Positions 24,089-32,857 are shown, counted from the first letter of the stretch. The stretch is DNA of 64,000 nt from E44-bin32 sp034430595 (GCA_034430595.1 DAOUEL010000002.1:1-64000); one strand, 5' to 3'. Made by a program: numbers and translations. Notes: generated by a model from the letters alone, not told the origin.

Positions 24089-25251
24089 CCCAATCCAGCC
24101 CACGTCCGAGCGTGGTATCGGAACTGGTGCTTTTCCCATTGATTCGCGGGGTGATTAACACCGGGTTCCGCATAATTTACCCGTTCCTACCTACGATCGC
24201 ACGTGCTCTCGGTGTGAGCATCGAATCAGTCGCCCTTGCGGTGACCGCCCGCTCCTTGATCGGTGTCTCAGGGCCGCTGATCGGTTCAGCCGGAGACATC
24301 CTTGGCCGGCGCAGGGCCATGCTGCTCGGGTTGCTGCTCTTCGCTGGCGGATCGCTGCTGGTCGCGTTCTGGCCAACCTACCCCGGGTTGCTGCTGGCCC
24401 TCATCCTGGGCGCAGTCGGAAAGATCATCTTTGATCCGGCGATGCAGGCCTATCTGGGCGATCGCGTCGAATATGCTCGGCGTGGACGTGCAATCGCCAT
24501 CACCGAATTCGGCTGGTCGGGGGCAGCTCTCCTCGGGCTTCCAGTGTCCGGTTGGTTGATCGCTCGTGCTGGCTGGATGTCGCCCTTCGGAGTGCTGGGT
24601 TTTCTGGGGTTGGGCTTTGCCATCGTCCTGCTGCGGTTGCTGCCCGCGGCGGATCGCGGCGATGCCGCCTCGTTCACCCTGCGCGGGGCATTATCCGCCA
24701 TCTCATCTGAGCCCTCCGCTCTAGCCGCACTGGGCATCGCATTCTTGCTCAGCAGTGGCAACGAGGTAGTAAACATCATCTACGGCGTGTGGCTGGAGGG
24801 TTCCTTCGGATTGCAGGTAGCTGCTCTCGGTGCAGCTTCCGCCGTAATCGGCGCCGCTGAATTGACCGGGGAGGGTGTTGTCGCATTATGGACCGATCGG
24901 CTCGGGAAGCGGCGGGCAGTCGGAATCGGTCTGCTGTTGATTGGCCTGACCTGCCTGACGCTGCCCCTCACGCGCGCTTCCCTGTTTGGTGCGCTGATCG
25001 GCCTGTTCTTCTTCTACATTACCTTCGAGTACACCTTTGTCAGCCTGATATCGCTCGTGACAGAGCTCACCCCGGCCTCCCGCGCGACCTTGATGGCCGG
25101 CAATATCACCGCGGCCGCCGGCGGCCGCGCTCTGGGCGCGTTCGCCGGGCCGCTGCTTTTTAAGTTCGGTCTGCAGGTGAACGGGATTGCGGGTGCCATT
25201 ACAGCAGCGTTCAGCCTGATCCTGCTGGCCAGGTTTATCAGGGTAGAATAA
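24085..25251 (+). CDS. MFS transporter in the hut cluster
   Basis: This 388-residue protein is a 12-helix major facilitator. The motif SAGDILGRRRAMLLG after helix 2 matches the MFS signature (G-x3-D-x-x-G-R-R). A matching position in the second half reads ALWTDRLGKRRAVGIG. It resembles drug or metabolite exporters more than known histidine permeases. The start ATG at 24085 overlaps the previous stop (ATGA). Frames reaching further upstream lie inside the preceding gene. Its place between hutU and hutI raises the possibility of histidine, urocanate or a related imidazole as substrate, but this is contextual inference only. Confidence 0.88.
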   Translation: MTQSSPRPSVVSELVLFPLIRGVINTGFRIIYPFLPTIARALGVSIESVALAVTARSLIGVSGPLIGSAGDILGRRRAMLLGLLLFAGGSLLVAFWPTYPGLLLALILGAVGKIIFDPAMQAYLGDRVEYARRGRAIAITEFGWSGAALLGLPVSGWLIARAGWMSPFGVLGFLGLGFAIVLLRLLPAADRGDAASFTLRGALSAISSEPSALAALGIAFLLSSGNEVVNIIYGVWLEGSFGLQVAALGAASAVIGAAELTGEGVVALWTDRLGKRRAVGIGLLLIGLTCLTLPLTRASLFGALIGLFFFYITFEYTFVSLISLVTELTPASRATLMAGNITAAAGGRALGAFAGPLLFKFGLQVNGIAGAITAAFSLILLARFIRVE

Positions 25252-25278
25252 CCCTGGTCCTGATGAAGGTTCCCTACC

Positions 25279-26577
25279 ATGCCCACCGAAGTTGACCTGC
25301 TGATCCACTCCGCTGACCAGCTTCTTACACTGGCCGGCCTGCCCCAGCGCGGCCGGGCGCTTGGCGAGCTGGGAATTATCCCCAATGGCGCACTTGCGGC
25401 AGCAGGTACAAAAATCGTCGCCGTCGGTCCGAGTGCCGAGCTGCGTCAACGGTATTCCGGAGCGGAGACGATCGATGCCGCCGGACAGGTCCTGCTACCG
25501 GGATTGATCGACCCTCACACCCATCTCGTCTGGGCTGGCGACCGTGCGGCCGAGTTTGAGCTCCGCCTGAAGGGAGCCAGCTACATGGAGATCATGGCGG
25601 CCGGTGGCGGAATTGCCTCCACCGTTGCTTCGGTTCGCTCAGCCCCAATCGATCAATTACTGGGTGAGAGCCGTGCGCGTACGAGCCGTATGCTTGCCAA
25701 CGGTACAACAACCGCCGAGGCTAAAACGGGATATGGGTTGAACATCGAATCTGAGATCAAGCTGCTGCAGGCTATCCTGCAGCTGGACGAGGAAGGCCCG
25801 CTCGAGCTCGTTCCGACTTTTCTTGGGGCTCACGCGCTGCCACCGGAGTACGCCGATCGTCCGGATGGCTACCAGCTCTATACGGATTTCGTGGCGGAGG
25901 AGATGCTCCCGGCAGTCTGGAACTGGTGGCAAGAACATTCCGCAGACCGACCGCTGCCATTTGTCGACGTGTTCTGCGAACAGGGCGCCTTTTCCCTGGA
26001 GCAAAGCCGGACGATTCTCAGCGCAGCGGTGAAGCTGGGGTTCCCAATTAAAATCCACGCCGATGAATTTGCCGGCCTGGGCGGGACCGGGCTGGCGGTC
26101 GAACTGGGGGCGGCATCCGCCGATCACCTGGTATACACACCGCAAAACGACATCGCGGCGCTCGGCGCTTCCGACACCGTGGCGGTTGCCCTGCCCTGCA
26201 CTCCGTTTGGACTTGGGCACCCAGAATACACCCCGGCCGAGGCGATCCTGAATGCAGGCGGCATCCTGGCGATCGCCAGCGACCTGAACCCGGGAACCGC
26301 CTGGTGCGAAAGCATGCAGTTCGCCATCGCCCTTGCCTGCCGAGCGATGCGGATCACGCCAGCGCAGGCGATTGCGGCAGCAACAATCAATGCTGCGGCA
26401 GCGATCGGGCAGTCAGATCGCCTCGGCAGCCTGGAAGCGGGTAAACAGGCCGACCTGCTCCTGCTCGAAGCACCGGATTACCGTCATCTTGGCTATCGCT
26501 TTGGCACGAATCTGGTATCTATGGTGGTTAAACGGGGTCAGGTCGTCGTCGACCGCCGTGGAATGGAAACTATCTGA
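25279..26577 (+). CDS. hutI: Imidazolonepropionase
   Basis: This 432-residue amidohydrolase opens the ring of 4-imidazolone-5-propionate to give N-formimino-L-glutamate, the step after HutU. The metal-binding motif LIDPHTHLVWAGDRAAEFE near residue 77 is followed by AAGGGIASTVASVR near 110, TAEAKTGYGLNIESEIKLLQ near 150 and LGAHALPPEYADR near 185. HADEFAGLGGTGLAVELGA near 262 supplies more metal ligands, and ASDLNPGTAWCESMQ near 335 the catalytic Asp. The ATG at 25279 has a modest GAAGG upstream. It starts 27 bases after the MFS gene and shares one base with the next small gene (TGATG), completing a hutU-hutI operon. Confidence 0.96.
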   Translation: MPTEVDLLIHSADQLLTLAGLPQRGRALGELGIIPNGALAAAGTKIVAVGPSAELRQRYSGAETIDAAGQVLLPGLIDPHTHLVWAGDRAAEFELRLKGASYMEIMAAGGGIASTVASVRSAPIDQLLGESRARTSRMLANGTTTAEAKTGYGLNIESEIKLLQAILQLDEEGPLELVPTFLGAHALPPEYADRPDGYQLYTDFVAEEMLPAVWNWWQEHSADRPLPFVDVFCEQGAFSLEQSRTILSAAVKLGFPIKIHADEFAGLGGTGLAVELGAASADHLVYTPQNDIAALGASDTVAVALPCTPFGLGHPEYTPAEAILNAGGILAIASDLNPGTAWCESMQFAIALACRAMRITPAQAIAAATINAAAAIGQSDRLGSLEAGKQADLLLLEAPDYRHLGYRFGTNLVSMVVKRGQVVVDRRGMETI

Positions 26578-26753
26578 TGGAGATGCTGAAAAACTTTCGT
26601 CCCGAGTACGTACTGCTGATTCTTTTTGCGCTGATCGTGGGTTGGTTCTTGCTGCGATTCTTGCTCAAGTTCACCGCCCGTCTGTTCACCTGCGGTTGCC
26701 TAGCCCTGGCCGTACTCGCCGCCGGGTGGATCCTGTTCAGCGTGCTAAAGTAG
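26577..26753 (+). CDS. Small two-helix membrane protein after hutI
   Basis: This 58-residue frame begins at ATG 26577, overlapping the hutI stop by one base (TGATG), and ends at TAG 26751-26753. It encodes two hydrophobic helices (VLLILFALIVGWFLLRFLL and CLALAVLAAGWILFSVL) joined by a short basic loop KFTARLFTCG. A charged N-terminus (MEMLKNFRPEY) precedes the first helix. The tight coupling and the clean membrane pattern argue for a real gene. No family is recognised. It could be a small membrane chaperone or a component of the neighbouring transporter. Confidence 0.6.
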   Translation: MEMLKNFRPEYVLLILFALIVGWFLLRFLLKFTARLFTCGCLALAVLAAGWILFSVLK

Positions 26754-26803
26754 CATCGATTCAGCCCACCGCCAGCCCAGCCGTGGAATGCAAGAGACTG
26801 GGT

Positions 26804-27286
26804 TCATCCGTAGGCGTAGGAAGCCTGAATACACATCCCTCCCCGTACCGGCTCGAACATGACCATCAGATATTCAAAAGCGGTCCCATTTTCAAGCCGG
26901 ATGGCATCCGCTCGACGTTCTGATTCGTAAATGACCAGCCGGCGGGGGTTCTCGTAGCCAGATTGTGAGAGACAGCCCGAACTCGCTTCTGCCTCGGGCA
27001 CAACAGAAGAACCAGCCCCGTTCTCATCGATCACGACCGAATGCAAGCCAAGTCGATCGACCAGTGTCGCTACTTCTGCCTCGCTGGTTTCATAGAGACA
27101 GAATCCCGTGCGGGTCGAATCGATGACCGTACAGCCCGGTGCCGAATCTGTGAAACCTGGCTCCCCGTAGAGCAGCGACAGATCCCGCTCGAGAGCAACC
27201 GATGTTGAACGCGAGTAAATCAACCCGCATCCGGAGCTCACCAGCATTAGCGCCATCAGGAGAAGCCCAAGACCATGCTTCATCAT
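26804..27286 (-). CDS. Hypothetical lipoprotein
   Basis: This 160-residue protein has a lipoprotein signal: LGLLLMALMLVSSGCGLIYS, with the lipobox ending at Cys20. The mature part is small and soluble, with three further cysteines (APGCTVID, GFCLYET, SSGCLSQS) and a fourth near the C-terminus (GMCIQASYAYG), so disulfides are possible. No known family is recognised. Two adjacent ATGs occur (27286 and 27283); GGAGG lies three and six bases before them, favouring the second. It is convergent with the small hut-cluster membrane gene. The gene is probably monocistronic or followed by read-through only. Confidence 0.75.
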   Translation of the reverse strand: MMKHGLGLLLMALMLVSSGCGLIYSRSTSVALERDLSLLYGEPGFTDSAPGCTVIDSTRTGFCLYETSEAEVATLVDRLGLHSVVIDENGAGSSVVPEAEASSGCLSQSGYENPRRLVIYESERRADAIRLENGTAFEYLMVMFEPVRGGMCIQASYAYG

Positions 27287-27339
27287 CCGCCTCCTTCACA
27301 CCTGCTCGCTGGAGAGATTACCCTGTTAGATCGAAATGC

Positions 27340-27537
27340 TCAGGCCTTCGGGATGATAATCCAGCAAAGCAAGTAGGGCACGATCCCCGGCAGACCACCC
27401 GGCAAGGCAGCCAGGATAAAACCAAGGCGGAACCAAAATGGGCTGATGCCGAAGAACTCACCTAACCCGCCGCAAACACCGGCGAAAACACGATCAGTTC
27501 GAGAACGTCGCAGCACTTTCGCTTCACCTGAAGACAT
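27340..27537 (-). CDS. PspC-domain membrane protein
   Basis: This 65-residue protein is a minimal PspC domain: LRRSRTDRVFAGVCGGLGEF is the family signature, followed by FWFRLGFILAALPGGLPGIV and a second hydrophobic part ending IIIPKA. PspC proteins are membrane regulators of envelope-stress responses, but stand-alone short copies are common in Gram-positive-like and Chloroflexota genomes with unknown roles. No pspA is nearby. The ATG at 27537 has AGGAGGGTT upstream. Confidence 0.9.
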   Translation of the reverse strand: MSSGEAKVLRRSRTDRVFAGVCGGLGEFFGISPFWFRLGFILAALPGGLPGIVPYLLCWIIIPKA

Positions 27538-27651
27538 GGAATGAAACCCTCCTGAACGTTTACTTCATCGTTGCCGCATCCCGTGCAGAAGAAATCCTGC
27601 TTTGCGAGATCCGCCTTCATCATACCTCTACGCAGGCTGGAGCCTGGAGTT

Positions 27652-27684
27652 GCAAAGAAAACAGCCCCTGGGTGCAGGGGCTGT
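27652..27684 (-). terminator. Intrinsic terminator of groES-groEL
   Basis: On the minus strand a perfect 10-bp stem (ACAGCCCCTG/CAGGGGCTGT, four-base loop) is followed by TTTTCTTTGC. It begins 24 bases past the groEL stop. Confidence 0.92.
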
Positions 27685-27708
27685 TGATTGTTACTTTGAC
27701 GTACCGGT

Positions 27709-29340
27709 TTAGTACTCGGGCATCGGAGGCGGAGCGGGCCTATCCTTTTCAGGGACATCCGTGATCAACGCTTCCGTCGTGAGAATCATCGCCGCGATCG
27801 AAGCGGCGTTCTCCAGCGCGCCTTTGGTGACCTTGGCCGGGTCGATGATGCCAGCCTCGACCATGTCAACATACTCGCCCGAGAGCACGTCGTAGCCGAT
27901 GTTCTTGTTCTTGGCTTCTTCCTGCTTGCGGCGGACTGTCTCGATCACAACTGCACCGTCCATGCCAGCGTTCTCGGAGATGCCCTCCATCGGGGTCTCG
28001 AGCGCTGCGCGCACGATCTTCACGCCGATGTTGGCATCTTCATCGTCCATCTTGAGCTTCTTGATGGCTTCCATGGCGTTGATCAGCGCCACACCACCGC
28101 CCGGGACGATGCCCTCCTCAACCGCAGCACGCGTCGCGGACAGTGCGTCTTCCACACGATGCTTCTTTTCCTTCAGCTCGGTCTCGGTCGCTGCGCCAAC
28201 GCGGATAACTGCAACACCGCCGGCCAGCTTCGCCAGTCGCTCCTGCAGCTTTTCCTTATCGTAGTCGCTGGTCGAGCGGTCGATCTCGACCTTGATTTCC
28301 TCGATTCGGCCCTTGATGCGGTCCTTCTCGCCGGCGCCCTCGATCAAGGTCGTGTCATCCTTGGTCGCGACGACTTTACCGGCTTTACCCAGGTCGTTCA
28401 GGGTAACCGACTCGAGCTTGCGTCCGAGTTCCTCGGTAATGACCGTGCCTCCGGTCAGGATGGCAATATCCTGCAGCATCGCCTTGCGGCGGTCGCCAAA
28501 GCCAGGAGCCTTGACCGCCACCACATTGAGCATGCCGCGAATGCGGTTCAGCACGAGCGTCGCCAGTGCTTCGCCATCGATGTCCTCAGCGATCACGACC
28601 AAGTCGCGCTTGCCAATCTGAACCAGCTTTTCAAGGATCGGGACGATATCGGTTGCGGCCGAGATCTTCTTGTCGTGAATGAGCACGTATGGCTCTTCAA
28701 TCACGGCTTCCATATTCTCCGGATCCGATACAAAGTATGCCGAAATGTAGCCGCGGTCGAACTGCATGCCTTCGACATACTCGGTCTCAAATTCGAGACC
28801 CTTCGATTCTTCGACCGTGATCACACCGTCTTTGCCGACCTTATCCATAACCTCGGCGATCAACTCACCGATCTCACGATCCTGTGCTGAGATGGCGGCG
28901 ACGGAGGCAATTTCCTCTTTCGTTGTGACATCGATCGCCTGCTTGGTGATCGCATCCGAGACAGCCTTCGCGGCGGCTTCAATACCGCGCTTGAGCATCA
29001 TCGGGTTTGATCCGGCTGCCAGGCTTTTTAGACCATTGGTCACAATCGCGTGTGCCAGGACGGTGGAGGTGGTTGTGCCATCACCGGCGATGTCGTTCGT
29101 CTTCGTGGCTGCTTCTTTCAGGAGCTGGGCACCCATGTTCTCAAACGGGTCCTCGAGCTCAATTTCCTTGGCAACCGTGACGCCGTCGTGGGTGATGGTC
29201 GGCGATCCAAATTTTCGATCCAGGGCAACATTGCGGCCCTTGGGGCCCAGGGTTGTAGCGACTGCGCTGGCCAGAACATCTATACCGGCTTTCAGCCGCC
29301 GACGAGCATCCTCGGCAAATGCAAGTTGCTTTGCTGTCAT
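27709..29340 (-). CDS. groEL: Chaperonin GroEL (60 kDa)
   Basis: This 543-residue protein is the large chaperonin subunit that folds proteins in a double ring with GroES. Hallmarks are VATTLGPKGRNVALDRKFG near residue 25, IAGDGTTTSTVLAHAIV near 83 with the ATP-binding Asp, AAVEEGIVPGGGVALINAM near 400, and the equatorial VRRKQEEAKNKNIGYD near 460. It ends in VPEKDRPAPPPMPEY, without the Gly-Gly-Met repeats usual at this position. It follows groES by 45 bases and is read from the CIRCE-controlled promoter. The start ATG has AAGAGGAGCG upstream. Confidence 0.98.
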   Translation of the reverse strand: MTAKQLAFAEDARRRLKAGIDVLASAVATTLGPKGRNVALDRKFGSPTITHDGVTVAKEIELEDPFENMGAQLLKEAATKTNDIAGDGTTTSTVLAHAIVTNGLKSLAAGSNPMMLKRGIEAAAKAVSDAITKQAIDVTTKEEIASVAAISAQDREIGELIAEVMDKVGKDGVITVEESKGLEFETEYVEGMQFDRGYISAYFVSDPENMEAVIEEPYVLIHDKKISAATDIVPILEKLVQIGKRDLVVIAEDIDGEALATLVLNRIRGMLNVVAVKAPGFGDRRKAMLQDIAILTGGTVITEELGRKLESVTLNDLGKAGKVVATKDDTTLIEGAGEKDRIKGRIEEIKVEIDRSTSDYDKEKLQERLAKLAGGVAVIRVGAATETELKEKKHRVEDALSATRAAVEEGIVPGGGVALINAMEAIKKLKMDDEDANIGVKIVRAALETPMEGISENAGMDGAVVIETVRRKQEEAKNKNIGYDVLSGEYVDMVEAGIIDPAKVTKGALENAASIAAMILTTEALITDVPEKDRPAPPPMPEY

Positions 29341-29385
29341 TGCTTACGCTCCTCTTATTAAATGCTTTCTCTTCGGTATCCTGAA

Positions 29386-29679
29386 CTAGTCCAGGACGGC
29401 CAGGATGTCGCTTTCACGCAGGATAAGCAGCTTCTCGCCATCCATCTTGATCTCAGTGCCCGCGTACTTGGCAAAAAGGACGGTATCCTTGACCTTAACT
29501 TCCATGGTGACGTGTTCGCCTTCATCATTGCGCGAACCTGGCCCAACAGCCAGCACCTCGCCCTTTTGCGGCTTTTCTTTCGCCGTCTCAGGGAGCACGA
29601 TCCCGCTGGGTGTCACTTCCTCTTGCTCGAGGGGTTTGACGACCAGCCGATCGGCCAGAGGTTTGATCTTGATTGCCAT
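29386..29679 (-). CDS. groES: Co-chaperonin GroES (10 kDa)
   Basis: This 97-residue protein caps GroEL. It starts IKIKPLADRLVVKPLEQEEV, and has the mobile-loop segment VTPSGIVLPETAKEKPQKGE near residue 21 and VLFAKYAGTEIKMDGEKLLI near 67. Length is standard. It is first in the groES-groEL operon. A CIRCE operator and a consensus promoter lie 45-115 bases upstream, and GAAGGAGGG precedes the ATG. Confidence 0.98.
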   Translation of the reverse strand: MAIKIKPLADRLVVKPLEQEEVTPSGIVLPETAKEKPQKGEVLAVGPGSRNDEGEHVTMEVKVKDTVLFAKYAGTEIKMDGEKLLILRESDILAVLD

Positions 29680-29723
29680 GCCGACCCTCCTTCAAAAGAT
29701 TTGTGAAAATTGACTGCCTACAC

Positions 29724-29760
29724 AGCCGTTAGCACTCTAATACGAAGAGTGCTAACGGCT
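29724..29760. promoter_or_regulatory. CIRCE operator (HrcA binding site)
   Basis: The consensus TTAGCACTC-N9-GAGTGCTAA is present without mismatch at 29729-29755, and the arms extend to 14 perfect pairs (29724-29737 and 29747-29760). It lies immediately downstream of the -10 box, where HrcA blocks transcription of groESL until heat or folding stress. hrcA itself is not in the window. Confidence 0.97.
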
Positions 29761-29765
29761 TTGTA

Positions 29766-29794
29766 AGTGTACCGAATATGCCTTAACGTGTCAA
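29766..29794 (-). promoter_or_regulatory. Sigma70 promoter of groES-groEL
   Basis: On the minus strand a perfect TTGACA (29789-29794) is separated by 17 bases from TACACT (29766-29771). The -35 box lies within the last codons of the upstream TPR gene. The start near 29759 falls inside the CIRCE palindrome. Confidence 0.88.
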
Positions 29795-31495
29795 GGGGGT
29801 AGGAGTGAGGACGGAAGGTTCACCTCCAGCCGAGGGGGTGGTCGCCTGATCGGCCGAAGGAGCGGCACATACTTGTCTGCCCTCATTTACGATGGTACTG
29901 ATCAGCGGATCGGTGCCGTATTTCTCAATCAAAGCCTGGAATATACGCTCGGCGTCGACACAGGCTTCCGGGTGATCCCGGTCTCCGGCGTAGAAAGTCA
30001 GGGCGGAGCCATAGGTGTAATAGTACTCGACGCTTTCGTCGGTGAGCGGCAAGCCCCGCACCGGCTGGCCGGCCTCCAGCGCCTGGTTGCTGCCCGGCTC
30101 GCATAAGTAAATTCCAAGTCCGCAGAGCAGGTCACCGGTCTCCTGCTGTGAGCAACCGTCCAGCGCGCATTTAAACGTCAGGATCGAGCTCTCGTAGTTG
30201 CGGGCCTGAAAATACACGCTGGCCAGGCGTGCATAAATCTCGGCGTTGGTGGGGTCAATCTCAACCGCACGCTCGATGTTAAGCGCAGCGATGAAGAACT
30301 CACCGTCCTGCATATACGTACGGCCAATCGCCAGGTAGGGGTTAGGATCCTCGATCCCGAGCTGGTCGTTGATGCGGGTGGCCTTTTCGAAGTTTTCCAA
30401 CGCCAGGTCAACCAGTTCCCGTCGGGAGACTGGATTGGGCGCCGCCGCGGCCAGGGTGCGGTAGTTGGCCCCGATGTGCAGGTACAGGAAAGTTAGGTTG
30501 GGTGCGATCTCGGTGGCGCGCCGGTACTGCTCAATCGCACTTACGTAATTCCCCTGGTTTTCAAGCACGGTGGCGTAGACCCGGTAAATGTCCATCAAGT
30601 ACTTCGGATCGAGCGGAAGTTCCGCGGTCCGATCGATCACCGTAGTTGCCAGATCGGCCGCTGAGGTAACGTTGCCTTGATCGACGAGCACTTCAGCCCG
30701 GTAAGCTATAGCCAGGATATTCTCTGGATCCAATTGATTGGCACGAATGGCGGACTGATCGGCTTCAGCCAGGAAGGTAACCCGGCGGTTCTTCTCACGA
30801 ATCAAGGTCAACGGTGAAATGTAAATTGTACGGCCGTCGATCACCCAGCCTTCAACCCCGATCGCATCCACGATGCCGGTGAAGCTCTCGTCCCCCTCTG
30901 CTGCCGGTGCAGGCGTCGAGCTGGTCAGCTCGCCCGAACCTTCAAGTTCGATCACGCTGGCCTGCAGCCGGCCGCCTTCGATGACGCTGGCGGTTACACG
31001 CACCAAGTCGCCGACGGTGATCTCATCTTTCACTTCCGAGGTGGCAGACCAGTCATACACAAGCGTTCGAACGGCATAACCATACGAATCATCCGGTGCA
31101 AGCTCAACCGCCCGGTTGATTGCCTCTCGCGCCTGGGTCAGCAGCGCCCGTCTCTCGGCCAGCGTCGTCAGCAGATCGCTGGCATAGGTTTGAACGCGCG
31201 CCATCTCAGCCCAAAGTCTTCCGTTGTCCGGTTCCTTCTCAACAGCCTGCTGGTATGCTGCGATCGCAGCAGGCAGGTTTCCGGCGCTGAAGTGCGCCTC
31301 AGCCTCCTCACTGTAGGAGATCGAGGTGCGGGTCGGCGTAGGGGTGGGAGAGAAAAGCGGTTGTACTTGTCCACTGCGCCAGGCACGCAGGACCAGAAAA
31401 CCCCCAACGATCAAAGCCAGCAGCAGGGCGATGCGCCACGGGCTCGACCGGCCGCGGTTTTCACTCAACGTGAGCTTTTCACCTGTCAGTCGCAT
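29783..31495 (-). CDS. Membrane-anchored TPR protein with an inserted beta domain
   Basis: This 570-residue protein has an N-terminal anchor (WRIALLLALIVGGFLVLRAW), a proline-threonine linker (SPTPTPTRTS), and about seven tetratricopeptide repeats, for example AEAHFSAGNLPAAIAAYQQA near 68 and ALNIERAVEIDPTNAEIYAR near 400. Between about residues 155 and 240 a non-TPR segment interrupts the array: ITVGDLVRVTASVIEGGRLQ and FTGIVDAIGVEGWVIDGRT resemble DUF5666-type beta units. Four or more cysteines cluster near the C-terminus. It probably acts as an extracytoplasmic scaffold. It starts 17 bases after the related TPR gene and shares the YYYTYG segment with it. The start ATG has only a weak ribosome-binding site, consistent with coupling. 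Confidence 0.82.
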   Translation of the reverse strand: MRLTGEKLTLSENRGRSSPWRIALLLALIVGGFLVLRAWRSGQVQPLFSPTPTPTRTSISYSEEAEAHFSAGNLPAAIAAYQQAVEKEPDNGRLWAEMARVQTYASDLLTTLAERRALLTQAREAINRAVELAPDDSYGYAVRTLVYDWSATSEVKDEITVGDLVRVTASVIEGGRLQASVIELEGSGELTSSTPAPAAEGDESFTGIVDAIGVEGWVIDGRTIYISPLTLIREKNRRVTFLAEADQSAIRANQLDPENILAIAYRAEVLVDQGNVTSAADLATTVIDRTAELPLDPKYLMDIYRVYATVLENQGNYVSAIEQYRRATEIAPNLTFLYLHIGANYRTLAAAAPNPVSRRELVDLALENFEKATRINDQLGIEDPNPYLAIGRTYMQDGEFFIAALNIERAVEIDPTNAEIYARLASVYFQARNYESSILTFKCALDGCSQQETGDLLCGLGIYLCEPGSNQALEAGQPVRGLPLTDESVEYYYTYGSALTFYAGDRDHPEACVDAERIFQALIEKYGTDPLISTIVNEGRQVCAAPSADQATTPSAGGEPSVLTPTPLTR

Positions 31496-31512
31496 GTCGG
31501 GGATCTTTGCGC

Positions 31513-32784
31513 TCAGGAACCTGCGCCGGGGGTGGTTTCAGGGGTTGGGGTACGTTCAAGCTTACCACAAAGTACCAACCCCTCTTCCGCGTTGAAGACG
31601 GCGATCTCATCGTCGGGAGCGAGCTGGAGGATGGCGGAGAGAATATCCACGGCCTCGTTCGGACCATCGCATAGATTCTGCTTCGCCATCGCCAAACCGT
31701 AGGTGTAGTAATACTCAAGCACGCGCGAATCACCGCTGATCGGCAATCCTTCGACCGGTACACCCTCCGGCGAGGTACCACCACTGATCGCCAATTTGAA
31801 CTGTGCGATGGCTTCGTCATAGACACCATTGTGGTAGTACATGCGTCCGAGATTTCCCCGCAGGCGGGCGTTCCCTGGATCCAGGTCAACCGCCTGACTG
31901 GCATACTGGCTGGCGATGCCGTATTCACCGACGCCGGCGTACAGCTGGGCGAGGAGCGTCAGCGGCTCGGTCCAAGTCGGGGCCAGCGCAACGGCGTTGA
32001 GATAGCTTTGCCGGGCACCGTCGACGTCGTTTAATGCCCGCAGCATATTGCCAATATCAATATGCAGACGGGGCAAATTGGGGTTGATGTTGCGGGCTGC
32101 TTGATATGATTCGAGCGCCAGGTCCCGGTTGCCGGTCATCTCCCAGACATAGGCCAGGGCACGGTTTGCCTCCAGCGATTGGTTATCGAGCGCTAACGCT
32201 GCCCGCGCCTCTTCCAATGCCTGCTCGTAGTTGTCAACGTTCGAGTCGATCAAGACTTCGGCGTGGAAGGCGCGCACCTCCGGGATATTGGGGTTGATGT
32301 CCATGGCTTTTTCAACGGCTTCACGTGCCTGCCCAAGTAGATCAGGAGCGTTATCCCCGGCGGATCCGGCCTGAAAATCCAGCGACCAGCCCAGAAATGC
32401 GTAAGCCAGAGCCGAATTCTCATCCAGCACGAGCGCATCACGTGCGGCTTCCTCCGCGCTACTGTACTCGCCCGCATACATGTACACACGCGACAGTTCG
32501 ATGTAATACGCAGGTTCACGCGGGTCGATTCGGATCGCCTGCTTATACGCATCCGCTGCGAGCTCCAGCTTGCCGGCCTCGAAGAATGTCTCAGCCTCCA
32601 GAACGAAGGTGGCCGGGCTGCGGGTAGGGGTCGGCGTGGGTATGAACGGGGTTGGAACAGCCGGAACGTAAACCTGCCAGAAGTAAACAAGTGCTGCGAT
32701 GAGAAACAGCAGAGCCACAATACGCAACGGGCTCGAACGTTTGCGCTTGCGGCGTAAATTCCATTTACTTCCACTGAGATACAT
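31513..32784 (-). CDS. Membrane-anchored TPR protein
   Basis: This 423-residue protein has a basic N-terminus (NLRRKRKRSSPLR), one transmembrane helix (IVALLFLIAALVYFWQVYV), a Pro-Thr linker (FIPTPTPTRSP) and about eight TPR units filling residues 70-330, such as LAADAYKQAIRIDPREPAYY. The C-terminal part RVLEYYYTYGLAMAKQNLC matches the same part of the following TPR gene, so the two are paralogues. Such anchored repeat proteins usually organise protein complexes outside the membrane; no partner is evident. It is the first gene of a two-gene unit under a promoter at 32828-32857. Confidence 0.82.
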   Translation of the reverse strand: MYLSGSKWNLRRKRKRSSPLRIVALLFLIAALVYFWQVYVPAVPTPFIPTPTPTRSPATFVLEAETFFEAGKLELAADAYKQAIRIDPREPAYYIELSRVYMYAGEYSSAEEAARDALVLDENSALAYAFLGWSLDFQAGSAGDNAPDLLGQAREAVEKAMDINPNIPEVRAFHAEVLIDSNVDNYEQALEEARAALALDNQSLEANRALAYVWEMTGNRDLALESYQAARNINPNLPRLHIDIGNMLRALNDVDGARQSYLNAVALAPTWTEPLTLLAQLYAGVGEYGIASQYASQAVDLDPGNARLRGNLGRMYYHNGVYDEAIAQFKLAISGGTSPEGVPVEGLPISGDSRVLEYYYTYGLAMAKQNLCDGPNEAVDILSAILQLAPDDEIAVFNAEEGLVLCGKLERTPTPETTPGAGS

Positions 32785-32827
32785 GAGTAATTGTGAACCT
32801 TATCACAGGACTTGCGACTGGATGAGC

Positions 32828-32857
32828 ATCTTACCACCCGCCGAGAACGAGCGTCAA
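32828..32857 (-). promoter_or_regulatory. Sigma70-type promoter of the TPR gene pair
   Basis: On the minus strand TTGACG (32852-32857) and TAAGAT (32828-32833) are separated by 18 bases. Transcription would start near 32821, about 36 bases before the ATG at 32784. It is divergent from the plus-strand TPR gene at 32938. Confidence 0.65.

Noticed and set aside
28159..28890. Plus-strand frame of 243 residues opposite groEL
   Set aside because: It lies wholly inside groEL, has no ribosome-binding site and no family motif; groEL is unmistakable on the other strand.
29783..32784. TPR coding repeats as a CRISPR-like direct repeat array
   Set aside because: The repetition is at the protein level with variable DNA, and no constant repeat-spacer lengths are seen.
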